Below, piece after piece: positions 1 through 9,384 of a stretch of 64,000 nucleotides of DNA. The notes beneath the pieces are model-generated. The model ran no database searches. It saw only the letters and a program-made list of their open reading frames with translations, and was not told the origin of the DNA. Both the position numbers and the translations under genes were made by a program. This DNA is from Arthrobacter terrae (GTDB lineage: Bacteria; Actinomycetota; Actinomycetes; Actinomycetales; Micrococcaceae). The stretch covers positions 100,100-164,099 of the forward strand of contig NZ_JADNYM010000009.1 of NCBI RefSeq assembly GCF_015708085.1, written 5' to 3'. How positions within the stretch are numbered: position 1 is the stretch's first letter; each line of letters opens with the position of its first letter.

Positions 1-2
1 CA

Positions 3-263
3 CTGGCGCCGGAACGTGTGTTCGCCTTTACCTCCGACGGCGAGAGCTCCTACGCACAGATCGAATACCGCAAAGGCGACGTGCTGATGTTCGGCCCGGA
101 ATCCGTCGGGCTGCCCGAATCCGTCAAACACGACGTTCACGTCACGGCCAGGGTCAGGCTGCCCATGTTACCGAGTCTGCGGTCACTGAACCTCGCCAAT
201 TCGGCCTCCATCGCCGTCTATGAGGCATGGCGACAGCTCGATTTCGCCGGCGCGCAGCTTTGA
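3..263 (+). CDS. trmL: tRNA (cytidine(34)-2'-O)-methyltransferase, C-terminal part
   Basis: The gene enters from the left edge, so only about the last 86 codons are present. The visible part carries the SPOUT/SpoU motifs that form the trefoil-knot SAM site: MFGPESVGLP near the middle and SLNLANSASIAVYEAWRQL near the end. In this family such an enzyme 2'-O-methylates the wobble base of tRNA-Leu in the cytoplasm. The assignment to TrmL rather than another SpoU methyltransferase rests on the short spacing of the two motifs and the early stop; the missing N-terminus prevents a firmer call. A methyltransferase gene follows 27 bp downstream on the same strand. Confidence 0.85.
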   Translation: MAPERVFAFTSDGESSYAQIEYRKGDVLMFGPESVGLPESVKHDVHVTARVRLPMLPSLRSLNLANSASIAVYEAWRQLDFAGAQL

Positions 264-290
264 AACCCGCCCCACTTTCGAGAGGTACTC

Positions 291-1091
291 ATGTCCGCAC
301 GTGATCCTGGTCTGGCCTTCACCGATGGCGCCCTGCAGTTCGAAACGTGGTCCGACCGGCTGTGGGACCCAATGGGGCTTGCGCTCGTGGATGCCGCTGC
401 GCTGCAGTCCGGTGAGCGGGTCCTGGATGCCTGTTGCGGTACCGGTGCCGCCACGCTTCCCGCTGCGGCCGCCGTCGGCCCGGACGGCAGCGTTGACGCC
501 GTCGACCTATCCACCGGTCTGCTGCGCCTGGCGGCAGCACGGGTGGGTGCGGCTAAACTCCTCAACACCACTCTCACCGAAGCGGACGTCACGCAATGGC
601 GCGGACACCGGACCTTCGACGCCGTGCTGTGTTCCTACAGCATGTTCTTCTTCTCCGATATGGAAGACGGCGTGGAACACCTTGCGTCGATGCTTCGCCC
701 CGGCGGCAGGTTCGTCACCAGCACGTGGCTCGCCGGCGCGCTGGAACCCTTCGCCGGACGGATCCTTGACGCCGCGGTCACCGAACGTCCGCGCCTGGCT
801 GGGGTCCTTCCGCGTCCGAACCGAAACATGAACAAGGTTTCTTCCGCTGCCGCTCTGAGAGCGTGGCTGCAGGACCGTGGCCTCATGAATGTCACTGTGG
901 CGGAACGCGAACTGTCCCTGACGGTGGATGACGAAATGGCGTGGACCCTGGTCATGGGCAGCGGCTGGCGGACGTACCTGCCCCGGGACCCCGAAGCCAT
1001 AGAACGGGTACGGAAACTATTTGTCCGGTCGGTAGGTCCGCAGGTGGAGATGAATTCCGACTCGCTCGTGGGCGTGGGCTATCGCGCATAG
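291..1091 (+). CDS. Class I SAM-dependent methyltransferase (UbiE-like)
   Basis: 266-residue soluble protein. Motif I VLDACCGTGAAT (about residues 44-55) and the acidic end of strand 2 (DAVDLSTGLL) form a Rossmann SAM site; MLRPGGRFVTSTW is the usual post-motif-III segment. The substrate is unknown. GAGAGG lies about 8 nt before the ATG and fixes the start. It follows trmL at 27 bp and may be co-transcribed. The family covers ubiquinone/menaquinone and many small-molecule methyltransferases, so no specific name is justified. Confidence 0.8.
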   Translation: MSARDPGLAFTDGALQFETWSDRLWDPMGLALVDAAALQSGERVLDACCGTGAATLPAAAAVGPDGSVDAVDLSTGLLRLAAARVGAAKLLNTTLTEADVTQWRGHRTFDAVLCSYSMFFFSDMEDGVEHLASMLRPGGRFVTSTWLAGALEPFAGRILDAAVTERPRLAGVLPRPNRNMNKVSSAAALRAWLQDRGLMNVTVAERELSLTVDDEMAWTLVMGSGWRTYLPRDPEAIERVRKLFVRSVGPQVEMNSDSLVGVGYRA

Positions 1092-1318
1092 GGCGCTCCA
1101 GTCCAGCTGGCCCACCCATCCGTCCTGGCCCTGGCTCCGAATAGATAGTGGAACCACCAACCCGGGAAACCGGTCTACAGCGGAATAGAGGCGGGCAGAT
1201 GTCGGCAGACCTTCGATGGCCCGCAGCACCGGCGCTGGCGGTAGGGCGCGGACACAGACCACGCAGGACCACCGGTTATCCAACGTCCCGGTACGTGGGG
1301 CCGTTATGCTTGGGCGTA

Positions 1319-1939
1319 ATGGATACCCCACAGACCGCACGACTGCCAGAGCCGCCCCGGCAGCTGCACGCATCCGGCGAGGCCGGTGATTCCGAGCGGG
1401 ACAACCTTGTCCGGCTGATTTCACTCACGGCCTCCGGTGATCAGAGCGCGTTTTCCCAGCTGTACCACCTCACCGCCAAGCGTGTTTACGGCATGGCCAG
1501 GCGCGTACTGATCGATCAGAATCTGGCCGAGGATACAACGCAGGAGGTCTACCTTCAGCTCTGGCAATCCGCGGCGAAATATGATCCGGCCGCCGGTAGC
1601 CCGCTGGGCTGGCTGATGACAATCGCCCATCGCCGCGCCGTCGACAAGGTGCGCTCCACGCAGAGTGCTACAGACCGTGAGGCCCGTTACGGCGCGACGA
1701 GCCAGGTGATTGAGCACGACGACGTTGTCGATACCGTCAGCGAGCGGCTCGACGCCGAAGCGGTGGTGAAGTGCCTGGCTACGCTCACCCCGACGCAACG
1801 GGAATCGGTGAATCTGGCCTATTACGGCGGCCTGACTTATCGGGAGGTCGCGGAGAAGCTGGGCGCCGCCGTACCGACCATCAAGTCCCGGATCCGGGAT
1901 GGATTACTACGGTTGAAGAACTGTCTGGGAGTCAGCTGA
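1319..1939 (+). CDS. sigK: ECF RNA polymerase sigma factor SigK
   Basis: 206-residue ECF sigma factor. Region 2 spans about residues 40-105 (DQSAFSQLYHLTAKRVYGMA through LGWLMTIAHRRAVDKVRS) and region 4 about 145-200, with the helix-turn-helix GLTYREVAEKLGAAVPTIKS. The ATG at 1319 is chosen because the frame upstream reads low-complexity, non-conserved sequence and the family normally starts shortly before region 2. No strong Shine-Dalgarno is visible. The partner anti-sigma gene begins one base after the stop, the SigK-RskA arrangement known from mycobacteria. Its regulon cannot be told from this window. Confidence 0.88.
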   Translation: MDTPQTARLPEPPRQLHASGEAGDSERDNLVRLISLTASGDQSAFSQLYHLTAKRVYGMARRVLIDQNLAEDTTQEVYLQLWQSAAKYDPAAGSPLGWLMTIAHRRAVDKVRSTQSATDREARYGATSQVIEHDDVVDTVSERLDAEAVVKCLATLTPTQRESVNLAYYGGLTYREVAEKLGAAVPTIKSRIRDGLLRLKNCLGVS

Positions 1940-1940
1940 G

Positions 1941-2777
1941 GTGAATACCAAAGATATGCCGAGCAACCAGTTTGCAGATAACATCGCCCTTGATCTGGCT
2001 CAGGGCCGGCTCCTGGAGTTATCCGAGATCTACGCCGTGGATGCCCTCACCGACGCCGAGCGCACCGAAATCGACGCGTTCGTTGCGACCGGGCCGCCGG
2101 AGCAGCGGACAAGGTTCGAACAGCGTGTCCGGCAGACCCAGGAAACCCTCGCGAGTGCGTTCGCCATGGAGCAGGCCGATCCTCCCGCCTCCTTGTGGGA
2201 GAATATCCTGGCACAGCTTCCCAAGGTGTCGGACACTTCCAGCGCAGTGGCCCCTGTTGCGGTCGCCGCAGAAGCAGCGGATCCCGCCGATGAGTTATCG
2301 GTCCGGCGCGCACGTAAAGCGGGCCGGCCCGGGCTTTCAACGGGTCGCCGCTGGCTTATCGGAGCTGCTGCCGCGGCGGCAGTTATTGTTGGCGGCGTCG
2401 GCGTCGGCGCGAATATCATCAGTAGTCAGGACCCCGGGCACCAGATCCTCAACGCCGCTGATGTGCAGACCAAATCGGTTGACTTCCCGGGAGGCGGCAG
2501 CGCCACACTTGCCATCTCCGGATCGAAGGACGGCGCCGTTGTCACCATGGACGGGGTTTCTGCTCCGCCCCCGGGCAAGGTGTACCAAATGTGGCTGATC
2601 CCCAAGAACGGCTCGGCGCCGATCTCACAGGGAACCATGGATGCCGCGGCCCTGTCCAAATCTGCCACGATCACGGGGGTCGACGCCGCATCGGCCTTTG
2701 CTGTCACTGTTGAACCGGACGGCGGATCCCAAAAGCCCACGCTGCCTCCCCTGGCCGCGCTGCCGCTGAGCACTTAG
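1941..2777 (+). CDS. rskA: Anti-sigma-K factor RskA, single-pass membrane protein
   Basis: 278 residues beginning at a GTG immediately after the sigK stop, so translationally coupled. The cytoplasmic N-terminal helical domain (about 20-75, containing LLELSEIYAVDALTDAER) would hold SigK. One transmembrane helix lies at about 138-160. The extracytoplasmic C-terminal RskA domain includes VYQMWLIPKNGSAP. In the family, membrane or redox signals trigger proteolysis of the anti-sigma factor and release the sigma factor. I see no zinc H-x3-C-x2-C motif, as expected for the RskA type. Confidence 0.87.
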   Translation: MNTKDMPSNQFADNIALDLAQGRLLELSEIYAVDALTDAERTEIDAFVATGPPEQRTRFEQRVRQTQETLASAFAMEQADPPASLWENILAQLPKVSDTSSAVAPVAVAAEAADPADELSVRRARKAGRPGLSTGRRWLIGAAAAAAVIVGGVGVGANIISSQDPGHQILNAADVQTKSVDFPGGGSATLAISGSKDGAVVTMDGVSAPPPGKVYQMWLIPKNGSAPISQGTMDAAALSKSATITGVDAASAFAVTVEPDGGSQKPTLPPLAALPLST

Positions 2778-2817
2778 GTCATCGGCCCAAACGTTGAACT
2801 CTGAACGGGCCCGAAGC

Positions 2818-2842
2818 ACGGGGACCAGTATGCGGTCCCCGT
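2818..2842. terminator. Hairpin terminator between rskA and etfA
   Basis: ACGGGGACC (2818-2826) pairs perfectly with GGTCCCCGT (2834-2842) around a 7-nt loop. It lies between two convergent genes and could stop transcription from both sides. There is no long T tract, which is common for actinobacterial terminators. Confidence 0.65.
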
Positions 2843-2843
2843 C

Positions 2844-3809
2844 TCAGCCCCTGCGGCGTTTAATTTCCGCGGTAGCCTGCGGCAGCACGGTGAACAGGTC
2901 TCCGATGACACCGAAGTCCGCGATCTCAAAAATGGGAGATTCACCGTCGCGGTTCACCGCCACGATTACCTTGGACGTTTGCATTCCGGCCTTCTGCTGG
3001 ATGGCTCCGGATATCCCCGCTGAAATGTACAGCTGCGGCGATACCGTTTTGCCCGTCTGTCCGACCTGCGCCGAGTGCTCAATCCAGCCCGCATCCGTAG
3101 CAGCCCGGGATGCCCCCACGGCAGCACCGAGTGCGTCCGCCAGCTCCTCAACCGGACCAAAGTTTCCGTCCACGCCACGGCCCCCGGCTACGACGATGCG
3201 AGCCTCGCCCAGTTCCGGACGTCCGCTGGCGGGCTTGGCGCTGCGCTCGGTGATCTTCGCCGTCAGGCTCGCCGCACCGAAGCTCACACTCACGGCCTCC
3301 ACTACCGGTTCTGCAGGGTCCGCTGCTGTTTCGGCATGGACGCTGTTGGACTTCACTGTGATGATGGAAATCGCGGTCGTAGCCCGGCAGGTGACGGTGT
3401 AGGAACCCGCCAGCACGGATTTTTGTGCGCCCAGCCCGGCGTCCAGCCCCACGGCGTCACAGATCACGCCGGCGGACAACGCAATACCCAGGCGTGCGGC
3501 AATTTCCTTGCCCTCAGCACTATTCTCCAACAGCACAGCGGCAGGTTGATGTTTTCCGGACACCTGCGCCAGGAAATCCGCCTTCGGCGCTGCGAGATAG
3601 TCAAACAGCTCGTGCTGCTCACTCTGGTAAATGCGTCCCACGCCAGCTGCGCCAAAGCCAGTCCGGGCAGCCGGAAAAAGCGGTCCGGCAAGGGCGACGA
3701 CGGGCTCCCCCACCGTCCTGGCCAGCGTCAGCAACTCCTGCGTGCGCGCGGAAAGCCCGGCGTCAGCGGCAGCGCCATGCCGGTCGACAAAAACGAGAAC
3801 TGCGGACAT
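2844..3809 (-). CDS. etfA: Electron transfer flavoprotein alpha subunit
   Basis: 321 residues, normal family length. The C-terminal FAD domain is clear: GGRGVDGNFGPVEELADALG, then the SAGISGAIQQKAGM and VAVNRDGESPIFEIADFGV segments that contact FAD. With EtfB it carries electrons from acyl-CoA and other flavin dehydrogenases to the respiratory chain through ETF-quinone oxidoreductase. The gene follows etfB by 17 bp on the minus strand. GGAAGG upstream of the ATG supports the start. Confidence 0.95.
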   Translation of the reverse strand: MSAVLVFVDRHGAAADAGLSARTQELLTLARTVGEPVVALAGPLFPAARTGFGAAGVGRIYQSEQHELFDYLAAPKADFLAQVSGKHQPAAVLLENSAEGKEIAARLGIALSAGVICDAVGLDAGLGAQKSVLAGSYTVTCRATTAISIITVKSNSVHAETAADPAEPVVEAVSVSFGAASLTAKITERSAKPASGRPELGEARIVVAGGRGVDGNFGPVEELADALGAAVGASRAATDAGWIEHSAQVGQTGKTVSPQLYISAGISGAIQQKAGMQTSKVIVAVNRDGESPIFEIADFGVIGDLFTVLPQATAEIKRRRG

Positions 3810-3826
3810 ATTCTGGTCCTTCCGGC

Positions 3827-4672
3827 TTAGAGCAGTTTCTGGGCGGCAAGGAAGTCAACCAGCAGAACGCCGGCATTTCCTTCGTCCGCGATGATGGTGC
3901 CCGCGGTCCGCGCCGGCTGGGCCTGCGCGGAGTCGATGGCAGTCCAGGATCCGGCGCTTCCCACATGGGCCGGGTCCACGCCGATGTCGGCCAGGCTTAG
4001 CGTCGTCACCGTCTTCTTCTTCGCGGCCATAATTCCCTTGAAGTTCGGGTAGCGGGGCGAATTGATCTGGTCTGTCACGGAGACAACCGCGGGCAGCACA
4101 GCCTCGATGACCTCAGCCTCCGTATCGCCGTCCCGGCGGATGACCGCCTTCCGCGTGCCACCGCCGGCTTCCGAGTCCTCGGACGTGACCTCCAGGGAGG
4201 CGGCGAAGGTCAGCTGCGGCAGTTCCAGCCGTGCGGCAAGCTGGGCAGGGATCAGCGAGGTCTCCCCATCCGTGGAAGCCATCCCGGTGATAATCAGATC
4301 CACCGGGCGCTCCGCCGGAGACAGGTGGCGTACCAGCGCCGCGAGCGCCAGGGATGTGGCCGCGGCATCGGATCCGGCCAACGCGTCGTCGCAGAGGTGA
4401 ACACCCTCGAACGCCCCGATCTGCAGGGCTTTCCTGACCGCCGCCACTGCACCGGCGGGGCCCATCGTGAGCGCGGTGACACTGTTGCCTGCCGCCGCTC
4501 CGCCACGTTCCTCCACCAGCGTCAAAGCTGCTTCAATGGCGTATTCGTCCAGTTCGGAGAGGATACTGTCCGTGCGTACGACCGTATTATCATTGGCACT
4601 CAATTGCCGATTCAGCTGCGCATCCGGTACATGTTTGACCAGGACCACTATGTTCAGCGTCGAAGTTTCCAC
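3827..4672 (-). CDS. etfB: Electron transfer flavoprotein beta subunit
   Basis: 281 residues. The N-terminal IVVLVKHVPDAQ segment and the AMP-binding domain with ITGMASTDGETSLIPAQLA are typical; the signature region VTDQINSPRYPNFKGIMAAK is also present. It pairs with EtfA, encoded 17 bp downstream. The start is a GTG at 4672 preceded by an AAGGGC-type site; no better ATG lies nearby. Function is electron transfer from flavin dehydrogenases in fatty-acid and amino-acid oxidation. Confidence 0.95.
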   Translation of the reverse strand: METSTLNIVVLVKHVPDAQLNRQLSANDNTVVRTDSILSELDEYAIEAALTLVEERGGAAAGNSVTALTMGPAGAVAAVRKALQIGAFEGVHLCDDALAGSDAAATSLALAALVRHLSPAERPVDLIITGMASTDGETSLIPAQLAARLELPQLTFAASLEVTSEDSEAGGGTRKAVIRRDGDTEAEVIEAVLPAVVSVTDQINSPRYPNFKGIMAAKKKTVTTLSLADIGVDPAHVGSAGSWTAIDSAQAQPARTAGTIIADEGNAGVLLVDFLAAQKLL

Positions 4673-5101
4673 TGCTGCCCTTCATCCTGCCGGTGTTATA
4701 GATTCCTCCCCGAGCTTAGTGCGTCCACGCCGACGGCCGGTATTTTCCGCCTCCGTACACCGGCTGACCCGGCTCCGGAGATGAGGGCTTGGCCGCAGTC
4801 TTCGGCCGCGGCCGGCGGCATGGCGATCCGCTTACGAGGAGGCCGGATACCCGGCTCTAACTGCGCTGCATATCGTTGCCGGCATGGTGATGCCCGACGA
4901 CGGCACCTGAGGTTTTGCGGGCCCCACCGGTGACGTGCTGGTCAACACCCTCTTTGAGACCGGACGTGCCGGGCTGCTGTGCGCGGCATACGCGTCGTCT
5001 TCCATTAGAGGGCGCTGATTATTCCCGGACAGAGGGACCGGGTCCGCTGCTGCGGTCCCGGTCCCTGCTCTCGTGCCCTCTGGCTCTGGTTCTGCCGGCC
5101 G
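4673..5101. other. Intergenic region with possible decayed coding remnant
   Basis: About 430 bp without a convincing gene. On the plus strand around 4845-5011 there are two short stretches that read like protein (ending IVAGMVMPDDGT-stop, then GDVLVNTLFETGRAGLLCAAY) with plausible GC-rich third positions but stops between them. They could be the wreck of a lost gene; I cannot identify the family. The rest should hold the etfB promoter and, at 5033-5066, the htrA terminator. Confidence 0.3.
5033..5066 (-). terminator. Hairpin terminator downstream of htrA
   Basis: AGGGACCGGG (5033-5042) pairs with CCCGGTCCCT (5057-5066); after one mismatch the CCGC/GCGG steps extend the stem to a 4-nt loop. 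It is 35 bp beyond the htrA stop codon. No T tract follows. Confidence 0.6.
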
Positions 5102-6895
5102 CTAGCTTGCCGAGTCCAGAGTCACGTCCACGGACTGCTGCTTACCGTCACGCAGGAACGTCGCTTTGACCGTCGCTCCGGCTGCCTGCTCACGAACCGC
5201 CGCGGTCAGAGCGGAAGCATCGTCAATGGAGCGGGTGCCGAAGTTAGTGATAATGTCACCGGCCTTGAAGCCAGCCTTATCCGCTGCGGAACCGGAGACC
5301 ACTGAGGCAACAACGGCACCGTTGGAGAAGGTGCCGTTACCGGACTGACCGGCCGCGCTGCCCTTTACCGAGACGCCCAACTGTCCGTGAGTGGCAGTGC
5401 CATTGTCAATGATCTCCTGGGAGATGCGCTTGGCGGTATTGATCGGGATGGAGAAACCAACCCCGATATTACCGGATTGGCCGCTCGAACCGGAGGAGGC
5501 GCCGGCGGAGGCGATCGCCACGTTAACCCCGATGATTTCTCCCTTGGAGTTTGTCAGCGCACCGCCGGAGTTCCCCGGATTAATGGCCGCATCGGTCTGA
5601 ATCACGTTAAGGTTAACGGTTCCGGTGGCGGCAGCGTTGGAACCGTTGGAGCCGTCCGGCGGCGCAAAATTGAAGCCGTTTCCACCGTTGCTGTCCCCGT
5701 TGCCTGAGGAAGAATCGCTCTGTGACTTCGGCACGGCCGACGATGCCACCTGAATAGTCCGGTTAAGTGTGGAGATGATGCCATCCGTGACGGTGCCACT
5801 GAGGCCCAGGGGGGCACCGATGGCAATCACGGTCTCGCCGACATTAATTTTGGACGAATCTCCCAGCGCAGCCGGCACCAGCCCGGGTGCGTCGATCTTA
5901 ATGACCGCCAGGTCAGAGAGCGGATCCGTACCCACCACCTTGCCCGAATAAACCTTGCCGTCATTGGTGCGGACCTCCAGCGTTGCACTGGCCGCAGCTC
6001 CATCCAACGTCACCACGTGGGTGTTGGTCAGAATATGTCCATCCGTATCCAAAATAATGCCCGACCCTGTTCCCCCGGAGTTACCGGAAACGGCGGAGAT
6101 GGTCACGACGCTGGGCGAGGCCTTCTGCGCGGCAGCCGTTACGGCATTGACGTCATTTGTATTGTTGACGATCAGCGGGACATTCGGAGCGGCCTGGCTG
6201 CTGCTGCCCGTTGGAGTCTGGCTACCCAGCAGAGCCGACGTTCCTGCGGCCGTTCCGCCGCCGACAAGTGCCGCTGCGACCATCCCGGCAACGAAGATCC
6301 CGGCGCCTACTTTTCTCTTTTCCCGGCGCCGGACGGGGGCCTGTCCGGCACCACCGTATACCGCGGAGCCGCTCTGTGGCTGGCTCGAGGGATACGGGGT
6401 CGCGCCGTAAGTGGTTTCCGCAGGTGTCGCAGGGTACTGCTGGGAGGGGTACTGCCGGGTTGGATATTGCTGAGTTGGATATTGCTGAGTTGAATATTGC
6501 TGAGTTGGGTAGTTCTGGAAGGGGTAGTCCTGGGTGTCCTCGGCCGATGACTGGGCAGGTCGCGGGGACGACGGCGATCCTGCCGGGTAGGTAGGCGGCG
6601 TTCCGGGAGGAACCGGGGCGTCAAAGGATGCCTGAGCATGCTGGCCGAAGCCCGGCTGACCCGACTCGTGCTGGCCGTAGCCTGCCTGCCCCTCTGAGCG
6701 ACGGACGTCGGGTCCGGCGTCAGCACCGGCACCACCATCAGGTGTGCCATCAGGTGTGCGATGTGCAGCAGCGCTGCCTTCAGCGGCGGCGGTCGGTGCC
6801 GCGTGGGTTTGAGCTGCGTCGTTCTCGGGCGTGCGGGCGTCGTTAGGGACGGCATCGCTGCCAAAGCCGGACTCGCCGCCATTGTGCTCGGTCAT
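5102..6895 (-). CDS. htrA: HtrA/DegP-like membrane-anchored serine protease with PDZ domain
   Basis: 597 residues. Order: a disordered Gln/Tyr/Pro-rich cytoplasmic N-terminus (about 1-190), one transmembrane helix (about 196-225), an S1C trypsin-like domain with the triad His293 (LTNTHVV), Asp328 (DPLSDLAVIKID) and Ser443 (NPGNSGG), then a C-terminal PDZ domain. The enzyme should degrade or signal misfolded proteins outside the membrane. The ATG at 6895 is chosen over an in-frame start 66 bp upstream because GAGGAAGGAA lies about 8 nt before it. The N-terminal region is built on a 15-bp DNA repeat. A TPM-domain gene diverges on the other strand. Confidence 0.92.
   Translation of the reverse strand: MTEHNGGESGFGSDAVPNDARTPENDAAQTHAAPTAAAEGSAAAHRTPDGTPDGGAGADAGPDVRRSEGQAGYGQHESGQPGFGQHAQASFDAPVPPGTPPTYPAGSPSSPRPAQSSAEDTQDYPFQNYPTQQYSTQQYPTQQYPTRQYPSQQYPATPAETTYGATPYPSSQPQSGSAVYGGAGQAPVRRREKRKVGAGIFVAGMVAAALVGGGTAAGTSALLGSQTPTGSSSQAAPNVPLIVNNTNDVNAVTAAAQKASPSVVTISAVSGNSGGTGSGIILDTDGHILTNTHVVTLDGAAASATLEVRTNDGKVYSGKVVGTDPLSDLAVIKIDAPGLVPAALGDSSKINVGETVIAIGAPLGLSGTVTDGIISTLNRTIQVASSAVPKSQSDSSSGNGDSNGGNGFNFAPPDGSNGSNAAATGTVNLNVIQTDAAINPGNSGGALTNSKGEIIGVNVAIASAGASSGSSGQSGNIGVGFSIPINTAKRISQEIIDNGTATHGQLGVSVKGSAAGQSGNGTFSNGAVVASVVSGSAADKAGFKAGDIITNFGTRSIDDASALTAAVREQAAGATVKATFLRDGKQQSVDVTLDSAS
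6432..6536 (-). repeat. 15-bp tandem repeat inside htrA
   Basis: Seven adjacent 15-bp units. The three central ones are nearly identical (GGATATTGCTGAGTT, plus strand); the outer ones are diverged. They encode the repeated YPTQQ-type pentapeptides of the cytoplasmic tail, so copy-number change would not break the frame. Confidence 0.85.
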
Positions 6896-7238
6896 TGGAG
6901 TTCCTTCCTCGTCGGTAGTCCAACTATGAACTGTGGAACTGGACCCTTCGCGAACGTTCACTGGGAGGTTCCTGTGAGCGCATAAGCGAGTCCACCTCCA
7001 GTATCCCGCCGCCGGGTCCTTCTTGTCCGCCCACTTGGCTGGGTGGATTTGCAGTACCTGCCGCGCGGGTACCCGCCGCCGCGGTGTGGACGGGCTTCTC
7101 CTGCCACCATAGACTCAATGCAACTCACCACGGCTGCGCCTCTGCCTTCCACGGCTGGCAGTTGTGGGATCCGCCCGGAGTGCGCCTATCACCGGCCTTC
7201 CACTGACGGGTTCGCAGGTACGCTCCGAAGGGATATAG
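6896..7238. other. Divergent intergenic region htrA / TPM gene
   Basis: About 340 bp between two divergent starts, expected to hold both promoters. The htrA Shine-Dalgarno is at its left edge, and GAAGGGA for the TPM gene is at its right edge. A perfect 12-bp palindrome GCGGGTACCCGC sits at 7065-7076 and may be an operator, though high GC makes such palindromes common. I cannot assign -35/-10 boxes with confidence. Confidence 0.4.
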
Positions 7239-9278
7239 ATGCGGTCCGGTTTCAGTTTCTTTACACGCCTTCTTGCCGCCGCGGGACTGGCCGCACTTCT
7301 GTTGGGCGCACTGCTGCTTGTACCTGGCGCAGCCGCCAACGCCGAGCCTCCGGTCTCAATTCCGGCCGGTCAGCATGTGGTGGACAATGCCGGCGTGCTC
7401 GGCAGCCGGGCCGGCGATGTCAACGACGCCATCACCAAACTGGCCAAGGATCACGGCTATACCCTATTCGTCGTCTATGTGAAGTCCTTCGATTCCATGG
7501 ACCCGCAGTCATGGGCCCAACAAGTGGTCGACAGTAAGAACATGGGCAGCCATGATGCCCTGCTCGCCGTCGCCACACAGGACAGTCAGTTCGCCTTCCT
7601 CGGCGGCAAAAACACCGCACTGTCCGCCAAACAGGGTGAAAGCATCATCGGCAAGGCGATCAAGCCTCAGCTCAGTGCCCACAACTGGGCACAGGCCGCT
7701 ATTAACGCCGCGGCCGCGCTGGGCGACGCGGCCAGCGGCGGCAGCGGGACCGTCCCTGACCCCACCGGTGGCTACGTCGCCCTCGGAATTGGCGGCGTCG
7801 TCGTCCTTGGCGGTGCCGGTACCGCGCTCGCCATCCGCAGTAAACGCCGGAAGGCGGCCCAAGTGGCTACTGAATCTGGTTACGGGCCCGAGGGCGAAAA
7901 ACTGGATCCGATGGCGGGAACCAGCATTCCGGAGCTGCGCCAAAGCGCCGGGTCCTTGCTTATCGCAGCCGACGACGCGATAAAGTCCAGCGAACAAGAG
8001 ATCGGTTTCGCCCAGGCGGCCTACGGGGATGACGCAGTCAAGCCATTCCAGCAGGCCCTACTGGAGGCGAAAGGGCATCTGCAGGAGTCATTTAAACTGC
8101 AGCAGCAGCTTGACGACGCCATTGTGGACACAATCGAGGAGCAGCGCGCCTGGTACGGAGACATCATCAGGCGTTGTGAAGCCGTCAACGCGTCCCTGGA
8201 AGCGCAGAAAGCTGAATTTGATTCGCTGCGCGAACTGGAAAAGAACGCTCCGCAGGCCCTGGCCGATGTTGCGGAAGGCCGTGAAAAAGCCGAATCGTCT
8301 ATTGCCCAGGCGAGGACTGCTTTGACCGAGATGCAGCACCGGTACGCGGAATCGGCGCTGAGCACCATCGCGGATAATGTCGAACAAGCTCAAGATCGCC
8401 TCGAATTTGTCCAGACCGCTTCGCAGACCGCACAGGAGAAGATTGCTTCCTCGGATGTCAGCGGTGCCGCCGTCGCGGTTCGGGCCGCCGAGGAAAGCCT
8501 ACATCAGGCCAAACTCCTGCTCGACGCTGTGGGGAAGGTCGCCGCGGATCTAGACCAGGCCATGGCTGCACTTCAGGAGTCCGTCGCCGACACTGCCTCC
8601 GACCTCACACAGGCAAAGGCTCTGGTCTCCGGCCGCACGGACGCACAGTTCTCCGCTCAGCTCGCGGCCGCGGAGGCCGCGCTGGACCAGGCACGTAAGC
8701 AGCTCACCACCGGATTGCCGGATCCGATTAACGTGCTTGCCCGCTTGGAGAAGGCCCATGCTGATCTGGACGTGATGCTCACTGGAATCCGGGACCAGCA
8801 GCAACAGAGGACCCGGGCCTTGGCATCGCTGGCGCAGAACATCCGGGCGGCGCAGGCGCAGATCTCCTCCGCGCAGGACTACATCGCTGCCCGCCGCGGC
8901 GGGGTTCGGTCCGAGGCAAGGACCCGCATTGCCGAAGCTCAACGCAACCTTGACTACGCGCTGTCAATTCAGCGTACCGATCCCGTGTCGGCCCTGACAT
9001 ATGCTCAACAGGCCGGCGCGCTCGCCCAACAGGCCGTCACACTGGCCCAATCGGATGTCTCCGGTTTTGGCGGCGGTGGTTACGGCGGTTACGGCTCAGG
9101 CCGCGGCATGGGCGGCGGGTTTGGCGGCGCCATCCTTGGCGGGATCCTGGGCGGCATGCTCTCCGGTGGAGGACGCGGCGGCGGAAGCTGGGGCGGCGGC
9201 GGTTTTGGCGGTTTTGGCGGTGGTGGTGGCGGCTTCGGCGGCGGCGGCGGCTTTGGCGGTGGCGGCGGTAATTTCTAG
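7239..9278 (+). CDS. TPM-domain membrane protein with coiled coil and Gly-rich tail
   Basis: 679 residues. A signal peptide/first membrane helix (1-35, ending GAAANAEP) precedes a TPM domain (about 40-165, beginning VDNAGVLGSRAGDVNDAITK). One transmembrane helix follows at about 180-198, then a basic RSKRRK stop-transfer. A long Ala/Gln/Glu-rich coiled-coil region (about 225-580) comes next, and the last 80 residues are mostly Gly and Phe. The TPM domain is therefore outside and the coiled coil inside the cell. pspA follows 106 bp downstream, and related TPM proteins accompany PspA in many actinobacteria. The actual role is unknown; membrane stress is an inference. Confidence 0.85.
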   Translation: MRSGFSFFTRLLAAAGLAALLLGALLLVPGAAANAEPPVSIPAGQHVVDNAGVLGSRAGDVNDAITKLAKDHGYTLFVVYVKSFDSMDPQSWAQQVVDSKNMGSHDALLAVATQDSQFAFLGGKNTALSAKQGESIIGKAIKPQLSAHNWAQAAINAAAALGDAASGGSGTVPDPTGGYVALGIGGVVVLGGAGTALAIRSKRRKAAQVATESGYGPEGEKLDPMAGTSIPELRQSAGSLLIAADDAIKSSEQEIGFAQAAYGDDAVKPFQQALLEAKGHLQESFKLQQQLDDAIVDTIEEQRAWYGDIIRRCEAVNASLEAQKAEFDSLRELEKNAPQALADVAEGREKAESSIAQARTALTEMQHRYAESALSTIADNVEQAQDRLEFVQTASQTAQEKIASSDVSGAAVAVRAAEESLHQAKLLLDAVGKVAADLDQAMAALQESVADTASDLTQAKALVSGRTDAQFSAQLAAAEAALDQARKQLTTGLPDPINVLARLEKAHADLDVMLTGIRDQQQQRTRALASLAQNIRAAQAQISSAQDYIAARRGGVRSEARTRIAEAQRNLDYALSIQRTDPVSALTYAQQAGALAQQAVTLAQSDVSGFGGGGYGGYGSGRGMGGGFGGAILGGILGGMLSGGGRGGGSWGGGGFGGFGGGGGGFGGGGGFGGGGGNF

Positions 9279-9384
9279 CAGGCCCTGCCGGTAGCCAGCC
9301 GCGAGGTTTTTTGACACGCTTGCTTCAGCTCGACACATTCGTTCTTCAGAGGAACTCAACAAGAGCACGACGGAAGGTAAGACG

